DNA of 64,000 nt, from NCBI GenBank assembly GCA_050741915.1, contig JBOGEX010000126.1:1-64000 (forward strand), read 5' to 3'. Shown one piece after another: positions 1 to 7,081 of this stretch (its first letter is position 1; the number at the start of each line of letters is the position of its first letter). Source of the stretch: JACCTH01 sp050741915 (GTDB lineage: Bacteria > Actinomycetota > Acidimicrobiia > Spongiisociales > ZC4RG35). The notes beneath the pieces were generated by a model. The model had not been told where the DNA came from and ran no database searches. It was given only the letters and a program-made list of their open reading frames with translations. Both the position numbers and the translations under genes were made by a program.

Positions 1-2
1 CC

Positions 3-92
3 CTCATCCGAGCCGGAGCTGTCTTCATCGACGGAGACCTACAGGAAAGGAGCCAAACCGACCAGACCCACCCCGAGGACGTCGCAGCCTGA
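3..92 (+). CDS. possible C-terminal tail of a gene cut by the window edge
   Basis: An open frame enters from the left edge and ends at TGA (90-92). Its 29 codons contain the stretch RAGAVFIDGDLQER and have a GC-rich third position typical of the window. Only the tail is visible, so no family can be assigned. A minus-strand open frame (39-257) overlaps it but has no recognisable domain or ribosome binding site. I favour the plus-strand tail, with low confidence. Confidence 0.3.
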   Translation, partial: LIRAGAVFIDGDLQERSQTDQTHPEDVAA

Positions 93-502
93 CCATGACC
101 TCACCCACAACATTTGACAATATCTCACCACCCACACGCACCTCGGCGGTATACGACTCACTGGCCCATCCAGTGCCGATGAGCCTGACCGTGCATCGCC
201 TCCTGTAAGGCCTGCTGCTTTCCGTCTCAAGAGTGCAGCTCCGCTCATATCACTCATGAATCACGAGCCTGACAGGCAGATCCATCTCTTTCAGAACCGG
301 CATCCGGTGTTAGGCGTCCGAAATCAAGGTCGAGCTAGTGGCGCGACGCGCCACTAGCTAGCTTGTCCACGGGTTTGTAATATCGACCCGACAGGGTCTC
401 CGATCCGGATGCGGTAAACCGAAGGAAAGGGCGTCACGTGTGGTACATGGCGCCTTACAGCACCAAGTTCAACCCGTCCATATCATGCCGTGCCCTGGCG
501 CG
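93..502. other. intergenic stretch without a convincing gene
   Basis: About 410 bases lie between the possible gene tail and the end of the cupin gene. The base composition is less GC-rich than in the neighbours. I see no open frame with a ribosome binding site or recognisable domain. The one clear structure is the 27-bp palindrome at 333-359. Confidence 0.5.
333..359. repeat. 27-bp perfect palindrome (13-bp arms, 1-nt centre)
   Basis: The left arm AGCTAGTGGCGCG is followed by a single A and then the exact reverse complement CGCGCCACTAGCT. It lies downstream of the cupin gene (minus strand) and downstream of the possible gene tail (plus strand). It could be a bidirectional terminator, although there is no T-run on either side, or a protein-binding palindrome. 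The structure is certain and the role is inferred. Confidence 0.6.
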
Positions 503-1081
503 TTAAGCGCTGGTGGTGGCAGCCCTTAGAACGAAATCGTGCTCGGCGCCGATGCTGGCCAGGTCCTCTCTGCTGAGGGCGGTAGGCTTCTGGCCAGGGA
601 TGGTGGCGATTTTTCGAAAGAAGGACAGCAGACCCTTCTCCACATTGGGAACGGTGGCAAACACCATTACCAATGGGCTGATACCGGTGTTCTTAACCGA
701 GTGCCAGGCGCTTGGCGGTATGTACCAAACCGAGCCGGCAATGATCGGTATCTCCACGAGGTCGCCGTCTTCGCGCCTCTTCACCGCCCCCTCACCGGAT
801 ATGAGGTAGGCAAGCTCCTGGCTCCTCTCGTGCTTGTGCTCGGCCAGGTCACCGCCGACGCCTAGCGAGAATCGTGCGAAGCTGGCCGTCGCTTCGGGGT
901 GTGTGACGGGGTCCACATACACATGGAACTCGCCGCCCGAGCCGAGTTCGTCTTTGCTCTCTGGGAATACCCAAAAGTGCTCGCCTTGCCCATGCTCCCA
1001 GACGACCACGTTGCCTATGTCGGATTCCGGCGGGGAATCAGGTCGGTCCTGCCTTTGACTTGTACTTAGCACATCCACCAT
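503..1081 (-). CDS. cupin-domain protein
   Basis: A 192-residue single-domain protein with a conserved cupin beta-barrel core. Motif 1 contains HKHERSQELAYLISGEG, with two His and a Glu as likely metal ligands (about residues 82-89). Motif 2 contains PPSAWHSVKNTG, with the last His ligand near residue 127. The substrate is unknown; small cupins may be dioxygenases, isomerases or binding proteins. AGGAGG lies 3 nt upstream of ATG 1081 and 6 nt upstream of GTG 1078, so either codon may start translation. An ATG further upstream (1093) overlaps the Shine-Dalgarno and is unlikely. The gene follows the LuxR-type regulator on the same strand, 122 nt after its stop, and may be its target. Confidence 0.85.
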   Translation of the reverse strand: MVDVLSTSQRQDRPDSPPESDIGNVVVWEHGQGEHFWVFPESKDELGSGGEFHVYVDPVTHPEATASFARFSLGVGGDLAEHKHERSQELAYLISGEGAVKRREDGDLVEIPIIAGSVWYIPPSAWHSVKNTGISPLVMVFATVPNVEKGLLSFFRKIATIPGQKPTALSREDLASIGAEHDFVLRAATTSA

Positions 1082-1175
1082 CGACCTCCTCAAATGCCGC
1101 TGAGCTGTGATCGTTTCCCAGAATGGTAAAGAAAGGTCTGAGTGCTGCCATCGCCGAGATCAGGTATTTAGCGAG

Positions 1176-1191
1176 TACCCACTCATGGGTA
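1176..1191. promoter_or_regulatory. inverted repeat between luxR-type gene and cupin gene
   Basis: TACCCA-CTCA-TGGGTA is a perfect 6-bp inverted repeat with a 4-nt loop, in the 122-nt gap between the regulator's stop and the cupin start. It could be the operator of the neighbouring LuxR-type regulator at a cupin promoter, or a weak terminator or attenuator. Nothing in the sequence decides between these. Confidence 0.35.
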
Positions 1192-1203
1192 TTGGCCGAT
1201 GGC

Positions 1204-2922
1204 TCAGATCCGGTCGATGAGACCCTTGTGGGTGGCCCACGCTGCGATCTCCGCCCGCGAGGAGAATCCGAGCTGAGTGAGAATGTGTTTGACGTGGGTT
1301 TCGACCGTGTATCGGCTGATGAAGAGTTCCTTGGCGATCTGACCGTTGGTGAGACCTCGAGCGACGAGAGCGGCGACTTCCCGTTGGCGGGGAGTAACGC
1401 CCTGGAACTCTTTACTGGCAGCTTGCCGAGGTAGAGACATCGCGCCTACCGGCAAGGTGTCTTTCTGATGGAGCAGCCTGCGGACTTGCTGTTCCTCGTG
1501 ACGCGCACCGATCCTTGCGAAGGTCGCCCGCGCTGCCTCCAGCTCGAGCCTGGCTGCATCCCAATCTCTGTTGGCTCCCAAGGCCCGAGCAAGGGTAAGT
1601 CGGGCTCGGGCCGATAGGTAGGGCGCTCCAGCCTGAAGCCACTCCTCGGCGCCCAACCGTAACTCCTCGACTGCAACTCCAGACCTTCCCTCTGCAAGCT
1701 CCAACTCACCGCGAGCTACCCGGGCACTTGCCCGAGGGCCCGGTGTCCCGTACCTTCGGGCCAGTTCGTCGAGTTGACCGCACCAGAGGGCGGCGGCGTC
1801 GAGCCGCCCCAGCGCCAAGGCGATCGAAACACCTATCGGGAGCGTGTAGACGAGATTGCTGAATGCATACCAGTGAGGTCTCTCGATGGCTCCGGCGATC
1901 GCTCTTAAGGCAGCCTCTGGCCTGCCTTGTATGAGCAACAGTTGCGCATGGCCTGGCTCCGGGTCATACCCCAACTCGGCAGCGACCGAGAATGCCGCCC
2001 CAGCACCGTCAAGATCACCGAGAACCAAGCGAGCCTCGCCGACCAGGGAATGCGCCCACGCCAACAGATCGCGGTTCCAGTCTCCGGCCTTAGCAACGGC
2101 AGCTTGTGCGGCCTGCTCGGCCTCTTCCAGCTTCCCCTGAATCCGCGCCAGGTCGGCCCGATGGGCACTGAGATGAGCCGGGAAATGAACCACTGCTTCG
2201 CGTTCACACCACCGGGTCGCCACGGTGTCCCACTGCGCGGCGCGCCGCCAGTCGCCCATCTCACGACACGCCCAGAGCAATCCGCAGTAGATAGTGCCTG
2301 CGTACATCGGCTGGACAGCGCCGGTCATGGCGATCGACAGCGCCCCGTCGAGCAGAGCGAGACCCGCCGCCACGTCGCCCACCATGACTGCGGCGTGGCC
2401 GAGCAGGTACGACGCGATCGCTTCCACCGTTCGGTCGTTGACCCGGCGACCGGTTTCCAGAGCCATACCGGCAAGGTATCGAGCCCCCTCGTGATCGGCC
2501 TCAAGCAAGCGCGCATACGCCCCGAGCGCCAAGGCCATTCCGTGCTCTGCGCATTCCTCATCACCCTGCAGATAGTCCATCGCTCGAGCCCAACATGCAG
2601 CGGAGATCACCTCGTTTCCCACCAGGGCGTGGATCCGCGCCTGCTCGAGTGCGCCTCGCGACGCCCCCCGACGGTCACCAACACTTTGGAAGGCGGCCTC
2701 GGCTCGCTCGAATGCGTCAAGACAGGCCGCAGCCGGCCGGCCGGTCCAAGTGAGACTCCAAGCCAGACGTTGGACATCTTCGGGCTCGAGGCCAGCAAAC
2801 CCACCCTGCCCTTCGTATCCAGCAACCGCGGCGCTCCAGTGATGAGCCTCGAAAGCCGCGCGAGCCTCCGCAAGCGCGTCGGGAAGAGGGGTCAAAAGCT
2901 GTCCTTGTTCACTTTTTGGCAT
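1204..2922 (-). CDS. LuxR-family transcriptional regulator with TPR-like sensor region
   Basis: A protein of about 572 residues. The last 65 residues form a GerE/LuxR helix-turn-helix: TPRQREVAALVARGLTNGQI, then AKELFISRYTVETHVKHILT and LGFSSRAEIAAWA. The preceding 480 residues are Ala/Leu/Glu-rich helical repeats resembling the TPR arrays of MalT/LAL-type regulators. There is no N-terminal P-loop, so it is not a full LAL protein. I start at ATG 2922 (MPKSEQ) rather than the longer frame at 2946, although no strong ribosome binding site supports either. It probably binds DNA as a dimer and senses a ligand or protein through the repeats. The cupin gene downstream is the obvious candidate target. 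Confidence 0.85.
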   Translation of the reverse strand: MPKSEQGQLLTPLPDALAEARAAFEAHHWSAAVAGYEGQGGFAGLEPEDVQRLAWSLTWTGRPAAACLDAFERAEAAFQSVGDRRGASRGALEQARIHALVGNEVISAACWARAMDYLQGDEECAEHGMALALGAYARLLEADHEGARYLAGMALETGRRVNDRTVEAIASYLLGHAAVMVGDVAAGLALLDGALSIAMTGAVQPMYAGTIYCGLLWACREMGDWRRAAQWDTVATRWCEREAVVHFPAHLSAHRADLARIQGKLEEAEQAAQAAVAKAGDWNRDLLAWAHSLVGEARLVLGDLDGAGAAFSVAAELGYDPEPGHAQLLLIQGRPEAALRAIAGAIERPHWYAFSNLVYTLPIGVSIALALGRLDAAALWCGQLDELARRYGTPGPRASARVARGELELAEGRSGVAVEELRLGAEEWLQAGAPYLSARARLTLARALGANRDWDAARLELEAARATFARIGARHEEQQVRRLLHQKDTLPVGAMSLPRQAASKEFQGVTPRQREVAALVARGLTNGQIAKELFISRYTVETHVKHILTQLGFSSRAEIAAWATHKGLIDRI

Positions 2923-3017
2923 TCTCGCGCACGCTGCGGCTGTCACGCCGGCCGTTGATGCCGAAACTCGGGCGGCGCATCCACCGGGATCTTCAACTGG
3001 AACGGAACTTGTTCTAG

Positions 3018-3091
3018 TAGGCCCGGAGAGAATCGAACTCTCAACCTTGGGATTAAAAGTCCCCTGCTCTGCCTGCTTGAGCTACGGGCCC
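3018..3091 (-). tRNA. tRNA-Lys (anticodon TTT)
   Basis: The minus strand folds as a 74-nt cloverleaf. The acceptor is GGGCCCG/CGGGCCT (first pair G-U) with discriminator A. The D-arm is GCTC/GAGC, the anticodon loop CTTTTAA has anticodon TTT, and the T-arm is GAGAG-TTCGATT-CTCTC. The outermost anticodon-stem pair (27-43) is a G-A mismatch. CCA is not encoded. It lies 45 bp downstream of the small ORF at 3137-3286 on the same strand. Confidence 0.93.
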
Positions 3092-3136
3092 GGCTGTATT
3101 GAAACAGCCGGCGTGCTCTGTGGAAAGGGTGGAGCC

Positions 3137-3286
3137 TCAGACGAGTTCGTCGTGAGCGTCGTCGCCAGGTACTTCAGCGGCGATGACCTGAGCTGCAGCA
3201 GTGGCGGCGGTGGCGCCCCACATCCCACGCCACATCATTCCCAGGAGAGGAACCATTTGCTTGGTGGCGATAGTCGTCGTGCTCAT
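3137..3286 (-). CDS. 49-residue small protein, probably membrane-associated
   Basis: ATG 3286 is preceded by AAAGGAG at 3-nt spacing, and the frame runs 50 codons to TGA. The protein starts MSTTTIATKQMVPLLGMMWR. It continues with a Met/Trp/Ala-rich helix and ends in an acidic tail (EVPGDDAHDELV). The hydrophobic middle (about residues 11-37) could be one membrane helix or an amphipathic surface helix. No family is recognised. The good ribosome binding site, GC-rich codon usage and position just before tRNA-Lys support a real gene. TGTAAT about 55 nt upstream of the start may be a -10 element. Confidence 0.5.
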   Translation of the reverse strand: MSTTTIATKQMVPLLGMMWRGMWGATAATAAAQVIAAEVPGDDAHDELV

Positions 3287-3381
3287 CTTCTCCTTTCGGC
3301 ACGTTCAACAAGACACGGCAGGATGGTCGTGATTACACACCACCGGACTAGTTCTGGCAGTCCGCCTTTATCCTCGCCGAA

Positions 3382-5220
3382 ATGCCGGCCCAGATTCGCT
3401 TCGGGATCTCGGGCTTACCGCGCGGTGAAACGGAGGACGACGCCGCGTTCCTCGACGATCTGGTGAAAAAAGGCCACAGCGCCTACGAGCTCGCCTTCGT
3501 CACTGCTTTTCCCTGGAAGGAGAAACGGTGTCAACGGTTCGGCGAGCTAGCCAGAGAGCGCGACCTCTGGGTATCGGTCCATGCCCCCTACTTTGCCGTC
3601 CTCACGGTCGAGGATGAGGACCGTGCCAAGCAGTGTCTGGCCGCCCTCGAGCACACGATGAAACTCGGCCGGGCCCTCGGCAGTCGGGTCATCTGCGCCC
3701 ACTTCGGTGCCGCCCAGGGTCGGGATCCGGAACTGTTGACCGACATGATTCGGGCACGGCTCCGAAGGATCAGCCCCAAGATCGAACAGATGGGGGTCGG
3801 ACTCGGGTTGGAGACGAGCGGAGCCGAGCGGAACTTCGGAACGCTGGGCGATATCGCTCTCCTGGCCGAGGAGTTCAGCTTCATCCGGCCGATCGTCGAC
3901 TGGGCTCATGTCCACGCCCAAACCGGCGGTGCCCTGACCAGTGTCGGCGCTTTCGAGTCTGTCATCGGATTCATCCGCGAGAGCTTCCCCGGTTGGATGA
4001 TCGACCCTCTGCAGACCCAGTTCACCGACAACCTCTTCAATGCCGGGGGAGAGGTCAGGCACCTGCCTTATGGAGAGGGCACGCTCCGGGTTGGACCCTT
4101 GGTCGAGGCCGCACTCCAGAGCGAGATGTCGATGGTGGTGATATCAGAAGCGCGCGAGCAGTCGAGTCACGACGCCATCCAGGCCGAGCTGGAAGCCATC
4201 GCCAGCAAACCTCTCACCGCCAGAAGCGGCGGTCGGGACATCGATTCAGGACGAGTCGAATTTCCGGCCAAGGTCAAGGTACGAAAAGACGGCAAGAGCT
4301 TCCTCGTTTCCGGAGCGCGGCCGCTCAAACTGTCGAACCTCGACAAGGCCTTCTTTCCTGAGGGCTTCACCAAGGGCGACCTCATCCAGTACTACTCCTC
4401 GATCTCCTCGGTGTTGCTGCCTCATCTGCTGAAGCGACCGATATCGATGTCGCGTTATCCCGACGGAATCAGCGGACCGACCTTCTATGAAAAGCGCGCA
4501 CCCGGCCACCAGCCCGGATGGATGGAAACGGCGGAGGTGCCGTCGGATTCGATGGGGGGTGCGGCCGCGTTTCTGCTCGCTTCCAATCGGGAGTCGCTCT
4601 TGTGGTTCGCCAACATGGGTTGCATCGAGATCCACCCGTTTCACTCCCGGGCCGGGAACCTCGAGCATCCCGATTTCGCCATTTTCGATTTTGATCCCGC
4701 CGAGGGAGCGGCGTGGGACCAGGTTGTTGCCGGAGTCAGGCTGCTCGAGGTACTTCTCGGTCGACTCGGTCTCAGCGGCTATCCCAAGCTCTCGGGCTCG
4801 AAGGGCCTCCATGTCTACGTTCCGATCGAAGCCAACTACCGGCACTCGCGAGTGCGGCGGTTAGTCGAAGCCATCGGCAAACTCCTGGTGGCGGCCAACC
4901 CCGCCGACCTCACCATGGAGTGGGACATTCCCAAGCGCAAAGGCAAAGTCTTTATCGACCACAACCGCAACGCCTACGGCCAGACCATCGCATCGGTCTA
5001 TTCGGTACGGCCGCGGCCGGGGGCACCAATCTCGTTCCCGATCACGTGGAAGGAGGTCGATACCCACCGCAATGGTGACTTCAACATCAGGAACTTCTGG
5101 GATCGGCTCGCTCGCTTCGGCGACCTCTGGGCCCCCGTCGCCAAGGGAGGCCAGACCATCGAGGCTGTCGAGGCCACCCTGGGAATCGAAGGCGAGGCCG
5201 GCGACCAGAAGGCAGAATGA
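3382..5220 (+). CDS. Nfo-like AP endonuclease fused to LigD-type polymerase domain
   Basis: A 612-residue protein with two enzyme domains. Residues 1-280 form a xylose-isomerase-like TIM barrel of the endonuclease IV type. Likely metal ligands are H67 (VHAPY), H107 (AHFG), E144 (LET), D173/H176 (VDWAH), H227 (RHLPYGEG) and E256. Residues 305-590 form the archaeo-eukaryotic primase-like polymerase of bacterial NHEJ (LigD POL). This part has LSNLDKAFFPEGFTKGDLI, the DxD pair D436/D438 (FDFDP), SGSKGLHVYVP, and the third Asp D526 (FIDHNRN). No ligase or 3'-phosphoesterase domain is present, and no ku lies in the window. The fusion suggests an enzyme that cuts abasic sites and then fills the gap. 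The next gene starts 3 nt after the stop, so they are probably co-transcribed. Confidence 0.88.
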   Translation: MPAQIRFGISGLPRGETEDDAAFLDDLVKKGHSAYELAFVTAFPWKEKRCQRFGELARERDLWVSVHAPYFAVLTVEDEDRAKQCLAALEHTMKLGRALGSRVICAHFGAAQGRDPELLTDMIRARLRRISPKIEQMGVGLGLETSGAERNFGTLGDIALLAEEFSFIRPIVDWAHVHAQTGGALTSVGAFESVIGFIRESFPGWMIDPLQTQFTDNLFNAGGEVRHLPYGEGTLRVGPLVEAALQSEMSMVVISEAREQSSHDAIQAELEAIASKPLTARSGGRDIDSGRVEFPAKVKVRKDGKSFLVSGARPLKLSNLDKAFFPEGFTKGDLIQYYSSISSVLLPHLLKRPISMSRYPDGISGPTFYEKRAPGHQPGWMETAEVPSDSMGGAAAFLLASNRESLLWFANMGCIEIHPFHSRAGNLEHPDFAIFDFDPAEGAAWDQVVAGVRLLEVLLGRLGLSGYPKLSGSKGLHVYVPIEANYRHSRVRRLVEAIGKLLVAANPADLTMEWDIPKRKGKVFIDHNRNAYGQTIASVYSVRPRPGAPISFPITWKEVDTHRNGDFNIRNFWDRLARFGDLWAPVAKGGQTIEAVEATLGIEGEAGDQKAE

Positions 5221-5223
5221 AGC

Positions 5224-6348
5224 ATGGATCTATACGCCCGGGTCAACATCCTGGACGGGAGATCAGTTCGCCTGACCCACGGCGATCTGCGGGAGGTCGT
5301 GCACCTAGATGCCGACCCCATCGGTCGGTGCCTCTCTTGGGAACGACTGGGGGTCGACTACCTCCACGTCGTCGATCTCGACGCAGCTATCAGGCGCGAG
5401 TACCGCAACCGGCCATTAATCGACGAGATCCTCAAGACCGCCACCATCCCCGTCCAGGTAGCTGGTGGGGTTCGATCCGAGTCCGAGCTCGAACGACTCA
5501 TCACCAATGGCGCCTGGCGGGTGGTGATGGGGACAGCGGCGATCGAGAACCAGAACATGGTTTGGGAGGCCTGTCGGAACTTCCGTGACAAGGTGGCAGT
5601 GGCCCTCGACGTGCTGCCGGACGGCGAGGTGGTCACCGGTGGCTGGACCGGGCATTCGGGCCGCTACCTGGAGGAGGCTCTAGTCGAGATGTCCTCGGCC
5701 GGCGCCGCTGCCTTCCTGATCGGTGAGGCCAAGCGCGATGCGTTGACCGAGCCTCCGGGATTCGCCGTTCTTGCCGAGGCGTTGAAAGCCGTTGAAGAAC
5801 CCGTCATTGCCTCCGGAGGAGTGCGTGACCTCAACGACATCGCCACCCTCCGTCGTCTCAGCGTCGGCACGCGTCGGGTGGCGGGAGTCATCGTCGGAAG
5901 AGAGGTGACGGCGGGCCGCTTCACCATCGCCGAAGCCAGGCGAGTGATCACCGGCGAAGCGCCCACCCGCGCTCCCGGCCGGGTGGAAGGTCTCCGTGCT
6001 CTCCTGCGCGTCTCCGACTTCGGCCGCTCGGTCGACTTCTACGAACGGATCCTCGGCTTCCGCCGGCTCACCGGTTGGGATCGAGACACCGGTTCCGGCG
6101 CCGTCCTCGAGGCGGCCGGGGGAGAGACGCTGCAGCTGCTCGGGCCCCCGCCGGGGTCGAGCTGGCCCCGGCCCACCGGGCTCGAGCTGGGGTTCTTCGT
6201 CGAAGATGTCCTCGCCTGGCACGAGCACCTTGTGGCCGGAGGGGTACCGGTGACACGGGAGCTCAAGGTCGAGGCCTGGGGCGACACGGTCTTCGGGGTC
6301 GATGATCCCGACGGTGTCCGGATCTGGTTCGGCGCCGGCCGAATCTGA
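5224..6348 (+). CDS. HisA/PriA-like TIM barrel fused to glyoxalase (VOC) domain
   Basis: A 374-residue protein. Residues 1-243 match the HisA/PriA isomerase barrel: ILDGRSVRLTHGD at the N-terminus, VDLDAA, QVAGGVRS and MGTAAI, ALDV (D129), ASGGVRDL and VIVGR (phosphate sites). The first catalytic Asp of HisA (position 8) is Asn here (RVNILDG), and the TD..RDGT loop is replaced by LIGEAKRDAL. D129 is retained. Residues 255-374 are a VOC fold starting LRVSDFGRSVDFYERILGF. The gene is coupled to the endonuclease-polymerase gene and is not near other histidine genes. It is probably a paralogue with a changed reaction, not the biosynthetic HisA. The substrate cannot be read from the sequence. Confidence 0.85.
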   Translation: MDLYARVNILDGRSVRLTHGDLREVVHLDADPIGRCLSWERLGVDYLHVVDLDAAIRREYRNRPLIDEILKTATIPVQVAGGVRSESELERLITNGAWRVVMGTAAIENQNMVWEACRNFRDKVAVALDVLPDGEVVTGGWTGHSGRYLEEALVEMSSAGAAAFLIGEAKRDALTEPPGFAVLAEALKAVEEPVIASGGVRDLNDIATLRRLSVGTRRVAGVIVGREVTAGRFTIAEARRVITGEAPTRAPGRVEGLRALLRVSDFGRSVDFYERILGFRRLTGWDRDTGSGAVLEAAGGETLQLLGPPPGSSWPRPTGLELGFFVEDVLAWHEHLVAGGVPVTRELKVEAWGDTVFGVDDPDGVRIWFGAGRI

Positions 6349-6359
6349 ATGCAATCTTC

Positions 6360-6390
6360 TGCGGTTTCCGCAGCACCAAGCATTAGGTTT
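6360..6390. repeat. 31-nt dispersed element, copy 1
   Basis: TGCGGTTTCCGCAG is followed by CACCAAGCATTAGGTTT. The first part is a 5-bp inverted repeat (TGCGG/CCGCA) around TTT. The element lies between two convergent genes and contains the stop codon of the NAD(P)-binding protein (AAACCTAA on the minus strand). Two more 31-nt copies occur at 37838-37868 (opposite orientation) and 38883-38913. Confidence 0.7.
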
Positions 6391-7081
6391 CCATTTGGCG
6401 GGCGACGAACTCATTCCAGGTTTCGCCGCCGGCGCGATTGGGGGTGAGGTTGGCGCCGGCGCGGAGGGCGGCGCCGTAAAGCCCTCGCTGGTTGTAAGTC
6501 AGCACCGGCCGTTTGCTCCCGATGGCGCGCTGGCACGAACGAGCCAACTCGCGGGCGTCATAGGCAAACGGGCCACCGATGTCGGGAAGGCGCCCGAGGG
6601 AACCTTCCGCGACCGCCCCGGCTAAGGCGTCGGCGAAGGCGGTGGGATCGAGGACCTGGTACCGAGTCTCGGCCGGTACTCCAAGCCAAGGCCAGCCCGT
6701 GGGGGCGGTGTACCAACCCCAGATCAGCTGATGGAACTGGGTCGCCCGCATAATGGTCCATCTCGTCGCCCGGCTCTGGAGACTTTCTTCGCAGGCCGTC
6801 TTGGCCTCGTAGTACGGCCACGCCATGAGGTCGCAGCCGACGATCGACGGGTAGACAAGGTGAGCGTCGGTGTGGGTCGAGAGATACTCGATCTGCCCGA
6901 GATCGACTATCAACGGTTCGTTCGGATCAGTGGCGCAGATCACGGCCGCCTCGATGGTGGAGAAGTCGATCTGCGACAGATCGCGCGGAGCGGGAACCGC
7001 CGAAAGGCCGCGCCTATCGAGGGACTTGACGACTCGCCGCCCCAGTATCCCGGAGGCCCCGGTAACGAGGACCGCGGTCAG
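6383..7081 (-). CDS. NAD(P)-binding Rossmann protein (atypical SDR/epimerase-like)
   Basis: About 232 residues. The first conventional start (GTG 6943) would remove the dinucleotide-binding motif. Reading further upstream in the same frame gives LVTGASGILGRRVVKSL, a clear GxxGxxG Rossmann motif. The only start-like codon in front of it is CTG at 7081-7079, which forms a CTGA overlap with the stop of the P5C dehydrogenase gene. Later features are YYEAKTACEESL (YxxxK-like) and an NmrA/epimerase-style C-terminus (VLDPTAFADALAGAV). The protein probably reduces or epimerises an unknown substrate. Coupling to proline catabolism is positional only. Confidence 0.75.
   Translation of the reverse strand: MTAVLVTGASGILGRRVVKSLDRRGLSAVPAPRDLSQIDFSTIEAAVICATDPNEPLIVDLGQIEYLSTHTDAHLVYPSIVGCDLMAWPYYEAKTACEESLQSRATRWTIMRATQFHQLIWGWYTAPTGWPWLGVPAETRYQVLDPTAFADALAGAVAEGSLGRLPDIGGPFAYDARELARSCQRAIGSKRPVLTYNQRGLYGAALRAGANLTPNRAGGETWNEFVARQMET

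Noticed and set aside
39..257. Minus-strand 72-codon open frame at the left edge
   Set aside because: No ribosome binding site, no domain, and composition like random open frames in GC-rich DNA. The opposite strand holds a better gene tail.
1927..2958. 343-codon plus-strand open frame
   Set aside because: Entirely antisense to the TPR-LuxR gene, with Arg/Pro/His-rich composition typical of a shadow frame.
3382..5220. Complete NHEJ LigD
   Set aside because: No ATP-dependent ligase or phosphoesterase domain, and no ku in the window. Only the polymerase domain is present.
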